A DNA stretch of 5,830 nt. It comes from Lentisphaeria bacterium UBA1829. Lineage in GTDB: Bacteria; Verrucomicrobiota; Lentisphaeria; Victivallales; UBA1829. Below the pieces are notes generated by a model. The model was not told the DNA's origin and ran no database searches. It saw only the letters and a list, made by a program, of their open reading frames with translations. Position numbers and translations under genes: made by a program. Positions 1-5,155 of the stretch are shown one piece after another (positions within the stretch are counted from its first letter, which is position 1; each line of letters starts with the position of its first letter). The stretch spans positions 11,151 to 16,980 of the forward strand of contig DDJH01000268.1 in NCBI GenBank assembly GCA_002338895.1. Direction: 5' to 3'.

Positions 1-366
1 GCCGACATCGTTGATCCGGTCGCAGCGATGCCCGCAGATCTCCACCGTGTCGCACGCCTCTTCCGCCACCGGCAGGTCGGACGTTCCCGCGCAGACCACG
101 GCAACGGTCCCTTTCCGAGGCACCACATGGGTTCGAATCAGGGCGGTCCGGGCGGTTTCATGAATCTCCGCTTCCGGAATTTCCCGGCGGATCACCGGGA
201 TCGCCTCCTCTTTCAGGCGGGTCGCCAGAACCGGATTGCCTGCCGCGTCCAGTTCCCGCATGATCGCGACAATTTGTTCCGGCGTCTTTCCCGCTCCGAA
301 AATGAATTCCGGGAACCCGCACCGTTCTTCCCGTTCCAGATCCAGTTGTGCAAACGAGTCATTCAT
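1..366 (-). CDS. larB: LarB, nickel-pincer nucleotide cofactor synthesis protein (partial, 3' end outside window)
   Basis: LarB carboxylates and hydrolyses nicotinic acid adenine dinucleotide to pyridinium-3,5-biscarboxylate mononucleotide. This is the first step towards the nickel-pincer cofactor of LarA-type racemases, and it takes place in the cytoplasm. Only the first 122 residues are present. Family hallmarks seen are RCGFPEFIFGAGKT (residues 15-28) with TPEQIV directly after, and the start of the PurE-like domain, VVCAGTSDLPVAEEA (90-104) followed by HRCDRINDVG (113-122). The covalent cysteine known from Lactiplantibacillus LarB (Cys221) would lie beyond the edge. The start at 366 is supported by GGAGG at 374-378, seven bases upstream. 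The start codon lies inside the end of tatC with an 8-base overlap, so translation is probably coupled. Family membership looks secure. I cannot see larC or larE, so whether the pathway is complete is unknown. Confidence 0.92.
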   Translation of the reverse strand, partial: MNDSFAQLDLEREERCGFPEFIFGAGKTPEQIVAIMRELDAAGNPVLATRLKEEAIPVIRREIPEAEIHETARTALIRTHVVPRKGTVAVVCAGTSDLPVAEEACDTVEICGHRCDRINDVG

Positions 367-1129
367 GTGGATTCCTCCGAACATCCGGATCGGAACCGGA
401 TTCCTCCGTTTCCTCTTCCGTTTTTTTATGGGTCATCTGAAAGAAGATCAAACTCAGTTCAAACAGAATCCAGGTCGGCAGGGCGAGCAGAACCTGGCTG
501 ACCACATCCGGCGGTGTCAGCACCGCGGCGAGAATCAGAATCACCACAATCACCAGCGGCCGCTGTTTCCGCACGGTCTCCACCCGGACAACCCCCGATG
601 CCAGAAGCGCATAGATCACCAGCGGAAACTGGAACACCAGTCCGCACGCCAGAATCGCGAACAGCGCCATCGAGATGAAATTTCCGACTCCGATCACCGG
701 TGTCATCTCCGGCCCCGCAAAGGAGAGCGAGAACGACACCACCGCCGGTATGATCACCGCCAGCGCAAACGCAATCCCGAACACCGCCAGCACAATCCCC
801 GCACAGAACGGATACCGGAACACTCTCCGCTCCTCCTCCGTCAGCGCCGGCGCCACAAAACTCCAGATAAAGTAAAACGCAAACGGCAGCGAGAGAAACA
901 CATCCACGCACAGACTCATCTTCAATCGGATGAAAAACGGTTCCAGCAATGTGAAATAGTGCAGGGAAAATCCTTCTGGAGCCGCATACGCAAGCAGCCT
1001 GTCCACCAGAAACTGCGACGCAAACCACGACGGGAAAAACAGAAGCAGAAACACTCCTCCCGTTTTCAGCAGAACAAAGCGGAGCTCTTCCAGATGTTCA
1101 AAAAAACTCTTGTTCTCTCCGGAGTCCAT
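359..1129 (-). CDS. tatC: TatC, twin-arginine translocase core subunit
   Basis: TatC is the multi-spanning inner-membrane receptor that binds the twin-arginine signal peptide of folded export substrates. The protein has 256 residues, a normal length, with about six hydrophobic spans. The N-terminal signature HLEELR is at residues 12-17, so E15 and R17 fall exactly where Escherichia coli TatC has them. The first cytoplasmic loop reads FVAPALTEEERR (91-102); F91 and E100 correspond to E. coli F94 and E103. The last spans carry LTPPDVVSQ (204-212) and a LFE motif (222-224). The mid-membrane glutamate of E. coli (E170) appears as Q167 in VFQFP. The tail (234-256) is charged and poorly conserved. 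It starts seven bases after the tatA stop with only a weak ribosome site (AGGA about 11 bases upstream), and it overlaps larB by 8 bases at its end. Identification is very secure. Confidence 0.97.
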   Translation of the reverse strand: MDSGENKSFFEHLEELRFVLLKTGGVFLLLFFPSWFASQFLVDRLLAYAAPEGFSLHYFTLLEPFFIRLKMSLCVDVFLSLPFAFYFIWSFVAPALTEEERRVFRYPFCAGIVLAVFGIAFALAVIIPAVVSFSLSFAGPEMTPVIGVGNFISMALFAILACGLVFQFPLVIYALLASGVVRVETVRKQRPLVIVVILILAAVLTPPDVVSQVLLALPTWILFELSLIFFQMTHKKTEEETEESGSDPDVRRNPHE

Positions 1130-1136
1130 CGCGGAT

Positions 1137-1367
1137 TCAGTCCTGTTCCGCTTTTGTCCCGTTGTTTTTTTCGGTGGTCCCGGTTTGTTCCGTCTTTTTC
1201 TCCGCCGCGTTCATCATCTCTTCCGACTCGTTGAGCAGACCGTCTTTCGCCTTTTTGAAATCGTGTGACGCCTTCCCGAGGGCTTTCGCCAGTTCCGGGA
1301 TCCGTTTGGCTCCGAACAGCAGAAAAACGACGAGAACAATCAGAATCAGTTCCGTGTGGCCGATCAT
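1137..1367 (-). CDS. tatA: TatA/E family twin-arginine translocase pore subunit
   Basis: TatA oligomerises with TatC to let folded proteins cross the inner membrane. The protein has 76 residues: one short N-terminal span (about 5-17), the conserved F18-G19 hinge, then IPELAKALGKA (23-33) forming the amphipathic helix, and a polar charged tail rich in K, E and T. This matches the TatA family in length and order. Residue 6 in the span is glutamate, where E. coli TatA has a glutamine (Q8). No separate tatB is in the window, so this may be a dual-function TatA paired with TatC, as in minimal TatAC systems, but a tatB elsewhere cannot be excluded. The start at 1367 has a clear AGGAG at 1375-1379, seven bases upstream, and its own promoter candidate lies just before it. 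It is the first gene of tatA-tatC-larB. Confidence 0.95.
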   Translation of the reverse strand: MIGHTELILIVLVVFLLFGAKRIPELAKALGKASHDFKKAKDGLLNESEEMMNAAEKKTEQTGTTEKNNGTKAEQD

Positions 1368-1394
1368 CTTCCAACTCCTGTTTTAGTTTTCAAC

Positions 1395-1422
1395 AATGTA
1401 TCATCTGTTGCGGAAAAATCAA
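1395..1422 (-). promoter_or_regulatory. Promoter candidate for tatA-tatC-larB
   Basis: Read on the minus strand, the -35 is TTGATT (1422-1417), the spacer is 16 bases, and the -10 is TACATT (1400-1395) preceded by an extended TGA (1403-1401). Transcription would begin near 1388, about 20 bases before the tatA start and just ahead of its AGGAG. The layout closely matches the promoter proposed for the glycosyltransferase gene at 3729-3756, which has the same -35 hexamer and the same spacer length. This is pattern recognition only. Confidence 0.6.
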
Positions 1423-1456
1423 ATCCCGGAACTCTCCGCTCCGGAGGAAAGATCCT

Positions 1457-2122
1457 TCACTCCCGGACCTGTTCGATGAACGGACGCATGAACGCGTCAT
1501 CCACAAGGATATGTTTTTCGGATTCCCGGGGCAGCAGCGGTCCGAGCTTTCCGGCGATGTTCTGGTAAATCTCCGGATCGAGCGTGTAGAACTGTTCATG
1601 GTGTTCGTTGTCCAGCACGGAGAAGACGGGATGATCGTTTTCGTCCTTCGCGCAGAAGAGGATTCCCCGGCACTCCTTGTGATCCCGCTTCAGCATCGCT
1701 GCAAACGCCGTTTTGAGGGCGAAGAGGATCCGGTCGTCGTATCCTGCGTCGAAAATCCGGATGGCCTCCCGGAGTGCGTTGTAGCCGATGACCACGCGAT
1801 GGGGAAACTCACTGGACAAATTCATTTCGCGCATCATGGTGCGGATATTTTCATTCTGTTCATTGATCTTGTCCCACCCCTCGCGTTTCTGGCAGCACTG
1901 GATCAGGAGGGGGTGATCGGCGGACATGTCGTGATACAGCGTGTCGTATCGGACGACCGTTTCCGCTCCGCACTTGCTGCATTTCAGCTTGAACAGGGAT
2001 CCGTCCAGCACCTTTTCCTTGAGTTCGGGATTCAGTGTGACATTGATCGAATCGTAGATCCGGAATGAATTCTCCGCCCCGCAGGACGGGCACTTCAAGG
2101 TTTCTTCGCGTTCAAGGGACAT
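1457..2122 (-). CDS. CpXC-domain zinc-ribbon protein of unknown function
   Basis: A 221-residue, apparently soluble, cytoplasmic protein. The N-terminus holds the CpXC signature: C11-P-S-C14-G and, 33 residues on, C48-S-K-C51-G, a likely four-cysteine zinc site. Between them lies a segment (YDSINVTLNPELKEKVLDG) of the type usual in CpXC proteins. The rest (about 60-221) is a mixed helical domain with no motif I can assign, with a few aromatic and charged stretches near the end. No biochemical role is established for the family. I chose the start at 2122, not the longer frame from 2200, because GGAG (2130-2133) sits seven bases upstream, and the longer start would overlap the preceding gene by about 65 bases and add 26 residues before the conserved part. 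It follows the glycosyltransferase by 13 bases and is probably co-transcribed with it. I see no strong terminator after it. Confidence 0.85.
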   Translation of the reverse strand: MSLEREETLKCPSCGAENSFRIYDSINVTLNPELKEKVLDGSLFKLKCSKCGAETVVRYDTLYHDMSADHPLLIQCCQKREGWDKINEQNENIRTMMREMNLSSEFPHRVVIGYNALREAIRIFDAGYDDRILFALKTAFAAMLKRDHKECRGILFCAKDENDHPVFSVLDNEHHEQFYTLDPEIYQNIAGKLGPLLPRESEKHILVDDAFMRPFIEQVRE

Positions 2123-2135
2123 GGTTTTTCTCCGG

Positions 2136-3683
2136 TCAGAAACGGCGGAAACCGGGGGGCTCTCCGACGCTCCGGTTTTCCGGTTCTGTCTTGATTTCAC
2201 GGGTCAGCCATCCGGACCGGTGGACCGTCAGAAGCGAGTACGGCCCGATCCACGACAAGGCCAGAAAATTGAAAAATCCGAATCCGTACGCCCACAGCGA
2301 TTCGTTCTTCTCATATTTCGACGCATAGACCAGCGCCGGAAAGGTCGACCAGATCACCGTGACCGAGAACACGCTGTACAGAAAACCCGGCGCATCCAGT
2401 GTCAGACAGTAGAGCGCGGAAAACAGAAAGAACAGCGGTGTGAACATCCACACGCTCTGCATGATCCAGTTGATCTGCAGTCCGAGCAGATTCGTGTCGC
2501 GCAGACGGATGCGGCGGAACAGAAACGACGCCATCGCCAGATTTTCCCGGATGTTGCTCCGTGCCCAGCGGATCAGCATCTTGCACAGCGGCGGATATGT
2601 CGACGGCATATCCGTGAACGCCACCGCCTTTCCCTGAAAGATCACATCGTGTCCTTCCCGCAGCAGCAGATTTGTGATTGCGCGGTCCTCTCCGATATTC
2701 GACGGCTGTCCGAGAAAGGTCTGCGTTCTCCATTCATCGAGAAACGGCTCCACAAAGCTGCGGCGGTATGCGCTGAGCGCTCCCGGCGTGCACATCACCG
2801 ACCGGATGACGCTCTGCGCGGAGCGGATGAAATCAAAACTGAAGGCGAAGTTCACATCCAGCATACGCGGCACCGCTCCGTCCTCCAGGTTCCGGACCCG
2901 GATGTTGCCCGCAACCCCTCCCAGCTTCGGATCCCGGGCGAAGGGCGAAACCAGTTCCCGCAGCGAGGAGGGCAGTACGACCGAATCGCTGTCGACCGTG
3001 ACAAAAATCTCATTGTGTGAAAGCCGCAGCCCCTGATAGATCGCATTCCGTTTTCCCCTGTTCGGGTTCACGCGGACCGCATGGATCCGTCCTTTCGACT
3101 CCTCCGCGCACCGGGAGATCCATTCCCACGTATCGTCCCTGCTTCCGTCGTCCACCGCGATGATCTCCAGCTTCTCCGCCGGATAATCGCTTTTCAGAAT
3201 GCTTTCCAGAGCCCGCAGCACACCTTTCCCCTCATTGTATGCAGGTACGATCACCGTGCATTCGGGAAGTTCCTCATCTGCGACTGCCGGAACCGATTCG
3301 TATCGGAAGTAGAGAAGCGTCTGCCATGCAAAATAAAGAATATTGGAAAAAATCATCAGGAATCCGAACAGCAGGAAGACTCTGTCCATTCCGCTGTTCT
3401 GAAGCAGCAGCGATTCCACCATCGTTCCGGAGGAAAGGTAGAGCAGCAGGAATGTCAATGCGAGAATCAGCAGCGAGAGCATCCGCATCTCGTTGCGCAG
3501 CATCAGGCGGCGCAGGTTCATACGGATTTTCCGGACCGTCCGGTTCCAGAGAAACGCGAGTTCCTCTCCAAAACCTGTCAGGCGGTTTTCCATCTCCCGC
3601 AGAGGCAGAAAAAACCTCTCCCGCGGAGGAAGCGCATGCAGGGCCACATCTCCAGGATTCTCTTTTTCCTGACTGTATTTCAT
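2136..3683 (-). CDS. Membrane glycosyltransferase family 2, hyaluronan/chitin synthase-like
   Basis: Probably a processive inner-membrane enzyme that polymerises a beta-linked polysaccharide from a nucleotide sugar on the cytoplasmic face and extrudes it. The protein has 515 residues. A basic cytoplasmic head (1-67) is followed by two spans (about 68-84 and 102-124). The GT-A domain begins with TVIVPAYNEG (143-152), then VDDGS (177-181), the D-x-D pair D231/D233, CTPGALSAYRR (298-308), GEDR (331-334) and IRWARSNIREN (371-381). Three or four C-terminal spans follow, then GWLTR (491-495), resembling the W-x-TR near the C-terminus of hyaluronan and chitin synthase relatives. The usual Q of QxxRW is M369 here. 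The product sugar cannot be told from sequence; hyaluronan, chitin-like or N-acetylglucosamine polymers are all possible. It starts at 3683 with a weak GGA about nine bases upstream. It is the first gene of the minus block, with the CpXC gene behind it. Confidence 0.9.
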   Translation of the reverse strand: MKYSQEKENPGDVALHALPPRERFFLPLREMENRLTGFGEELAFLWNRTVRKIRMNLRRLMLRNEMRMLSLLILALTFLLLYLSSGTMVESLLLQNSGMDRVFLLFGFLMIFSNILYFAWQTLLYFRYESVPAVADEELPECTVIVPAYNEGKGVLRALESILKSDYPAEKLEIIAVDDGSRDDTWEWISRCAEESKGRIHAVRVNPNRGKRNAIYQGLRLSHNEIFVTVDSDSVVLPSSLRELVSPFARDPKLGGVAGNIRVRNLEDGAVPRMLDVNFAFSFDFIRSAQSVIRSVMCTPGALSAYRRSFVEPFLDEWRTQTFLGQPSNIGEDRAITNLLLREGHDVIFQGKAVAFTDMPSTYPPLCKMLIRWARSNIRENLAMASFLFRRIRLRDTNLLGLQINWIMQSVWMFTPLFFLFSALYCLTLDAPGFLYSVFSVTVIWSTFPALVYASKYEKNESLWAYGFGFFNFLALSWIGPYSLLTVHRSGWLTREIKTEPENRSVGEPPGFRRF

Positions 3684-3728
3684 GAATGATTTCCAATATA
3701 TTATCGTTTCAAACCGGTATAAATTTAT

Positions 3729-3756
3729 AAGATAGCATCATTTCCCGGAGAATCAA
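3729..3756 (-). promoter_or_regulatory. Promoter candidate for the glycosyltransferase-CpXC genes
   Basis: Read on the minus strand, TTGATT (3756-3751), 16 bases, then an extended -10: TG, one base, TATCTT (3734-3729). A run of nine A (minus strand, 3773-3765) lies just upstream of the -35, where an UP element would sit. The start of transcription would be near 3722, leaving a leader of about 40 bases. Hexamers and spacing match the tatA promoter candidate. Confidence 0.6.
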
Positions 3757-3805
3757 GGAGAGAATTTTTTTTTCATAAAAATGAAGGCGGACCTTTCTTC
3801 CGGAT

Positions 3806-3834
3806 TTGCAGAACGTTGGAGATGATGCTATATT
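3806..3834 (+). promoter_or_regulatory. Promoter candidate for the plus-strand pair
   Basis: A -10 of TATATT (3829-3834) is preceded by an extended TGC (3826-3828). A weak -35, TTGCAG (3806-3811), lies 17 bases upstream. Transcription would start near 3841, giving a leader of about 50 bases that ends in GAGGTGG (3881-3887) before the ATG at 3892. The strong extended -10 may compensate for the poor -35. Confidence 0.55.
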
Positions 3835-3891
3835 CCAAAAACACTTGGAGTGAATACGGTACAGACTGGAAAAATTATTTGAGGTGGATTT

Positions 3892-5115
3892 ATGGCTGAG
3901 AATATCCAGGGCGAAAACAGCGCGCAGTCCGGAAGCGCCGGACATCGGACAATTAAGCTGACCCCGATGAATGTGCAGACCCCGAAAGAGGAAAGCGTCA
4001 GCACCAGCACGGTCAAGGTCGGCAAAATGGCCCCCCCGAAACCGCAGAATCCGATTCCTTCGACCGCGTTTGCCGGTGATCTGGAAAAAACGCAGGCGAT
4101 TCCGATTAAGAAATTGAAACCTGTGCCCTCCGCTCAGCCTGTCTCCTCGCCGTTCCTGAAGAAGGCGGGGCCGGGAACAACGCAGACCCTTTCGCCGAAA
4201 GCGCCGGATACCTCCACAAAAGGAATTCCTCTTTCCGGCGTCGCCAGCGTGCCGAAACCGGAAAGCGAGGATCTTGACCAGACTTCCACCGTTCGGCTCA
4301 ATCGTCCGGCTCCCAAGCCGATGGCGACTCACTCCACGCCGATTTCCACGAAATCCACGCCGATTCCTCAGGCCGGACGCAAGGCGTTCGCTTCTCCGCT
4401 GGGTGCCACTCCGCCGGAGGCCGATGCGGCTCCCACGGTGAAAATCCCCCAGCCTGCGGCCGGAACGACAACCGCCACTGGCGGAATCAAACTGAACAGC
4501 ATTCCCTCCAAAAAAATCAATCTCGGCGCTCCGGTCGGAACTTCCACCACCGGAATCAAGGTCGGAACGGCAACGACCGGAATCAAGCTCGGTCCCAAAC
4601 CGGTCTTCGCCGGCGCGGCCACGATTAAACTGACTCCGACTGCCGCAGAAGGCGGTGCAAACACCTCAACTCAGGCAATCAAGGTCGATGGTGTGCCGAC
4701 TCCGGGAGCAAGCACCGTGAAATTGAAAGCTCCGGTGGTGCCGGCGGCTTCCGCGGAACCCTCTTCTGTCGATAAAGTGGAAGAAGAGCCCGTTCCGGTG
4801 GAGGCTCCCGCCGTGGAAGAAAAGGCTCCGGAAGCTCCGGTCGCGGAAGAGAAAGCCGCTGAAGAAGCCGCTTCCGCGGAGCAGAGCGTCGCAGAGGCTG
4901 AAGAGGAAAAGACGACGGAGGAAAAACAGCCTTCCGTTCGGAAGAAAGTTTCCGTGCCGGGAGAAAATCCGCACTGGGCATTCACAGTTTCCTCCTGCGT
5001 GGCAATGGTCTGTCTGCTGCTGTGGACGGTTCTGATCGTGATTCAGTTCCTGAACCAGTGGCAGGGGATGGAGATTCAGATTCCGGGATTGCAGTTCCTG
5101 TCCCTGGGGCGGTAA
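3892..5115 (+). CDS. Tail-anchored low-complexity protein with T-[IV]-K-[LV] repeats, function unknown
   Basis: I recognise no catalytic domain. The 407 residues fall into three parts. Residues 1-288 are rich in T, P, K, A and G, and likely disordered. They carry a recurring four-residue motif, T/G/A-[IV]-K/R-[LVI], at residues 20, 40, 133, 182, 198, 221, 230, 244, 262 and 275, plus a KINL variant at 208. Residues 289-346 are strongly acidic with E-E-K and A-P-V-E patterns. A basic RKK (350-352) precedes a single hydrophobic span (about 363-387), and 20 residues follow. The basic flank suggests that the long N-terminal part is cytoplasmic and the protein is tail-anchored. Start support is GAGG at 3881-3884, seven bases before ATG. 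Similar T-V-R/K-L repeat proteins occur in PVC-group genomes, from memory. The motifs could be short docking or phosphorylation sites; that is inference only. It is followed after 40 bases by another membrane-anchored gene. Confidence 0.85.
   Translation: MAENIQGENSAQSGSAGHRTIKLTPMNVQTPKEESVSTSTVKVGKMAPPKPQNPIPSTAFAGDLEKTQAIPIKKLKPVPSAQPVSSPFLKKAGPGTTQTLSPKAPDTSTKGIPLSGVASVPKPESEDLDQTSTVRLNRPAPKPMATHSTPISTKSTPIPQAGRKAFASPLGATPPEADAAPTVKIPQPAAGTTTATGGIKLNSIPSKKINLGAPVGTSTTGIKVGTATTGIKLGPKPVFAGAATIKLTPTAAEGGANTSTQAIKVDGVPTPGASTVKLKAPVVPAASAEPSSVDKVEEEPVPVEAPAVEEKAPEAPVAEEKAAEEAASAEQSVAEAEEEKTTEEKQPSVRKKVSVPGENPHWAFTVSSCVAMVCLLLWTVLIVIQFLNQWQGMEIQIPGLQFLSLGR
4333..4365 (+). repeat. Short direct repeat inside the repeat-protein gene, period 21
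   Basis: The 12-mer TCCACGCCGATT occurs at 4333-4344 and again at 4354-4365. It encodes the duplicated S-T-P-I of STPISTKSTPIP (residues 148-159). It is in frame and looks like a small internal duplication. Confidence 0.7.
4533..4586 (+). repeat. Two tandem 27-base units inside the repeat-protein gene
   Basis: Units 4533-4559 and 4560-4586 each begin GGTCGGAAC and end CGGAATCAA; only the middle nine bases differ, at four positions (23 of 27 identical). Each encodes a nine-residue VGTxTTGIK unit, so the T-T-G-I-K motifs near residues 219-232 arose by recent in-frame duplication. Confidence 0.8.
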
Positions 5116-5155
5116 GAGTCCCTCAACTGGCTGAACACGAGTTTCGCAGGGCGAT

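Larger units (their letters stand above)
3684..3891. other. Divergent intergenic region with mirrored 10-mers
   Basis: This 208-base, AT-richer stretch lies between two genes reading outwards. It holds two promoter candidates back to back. The 10-mer ATGATGCTAT occurs on the plus strand at 3822-3831 and on the minus strand at 3741-3732; each copy covers the TGn of an extended -10 and the first bases of the -10 hexamer. Between them are a T9 run (3765-3773) and a small inverted repeat, TTCAT-AAAA-ATGAA (3772-3785), centred within a few bases of the symmetry point of the two 10-mers. I see no gene in it. Confidence 0.65.

Noticed and set aside
236..1234. Long plus-strand open frame of 332 codons opposite tatC and tatA
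   Set aside because: It is antisense to two secure genes, spans their junction, and its product is rich in R, H and Q, typical of a shadow frame in GC-rich coding DNA.
1434..1446. Hairpin CTCCG-CTC-CGGAG as a terminator after the CpXC gene
   Set aside because: The stem is only five base pairs and no T run follows it directly on the minus strand; the nearest T5 is well downstream, inside the tatA promoter region.
2123..2200. Longer start for the CpXC gene at 2200
   Set aside because: It would overlap the glycosyltransferase end and adds a non-conserved basic stretch; the start at 2122 has a well-spaced GGAG.
2121..3020. Plus-strand open frame of 299 codons opposite the glycosyltransferase
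   Set aside because: Antisense to a gene with intact family motifs; arginine- and glutamine-rich product with no domain.
3709..4332. Minus-strand open frame of 207 codons covering the divergent promoter region
   Set aside because: It would run through both promoters and the start of the plus-strand gene; composition is that of a shadow frame.
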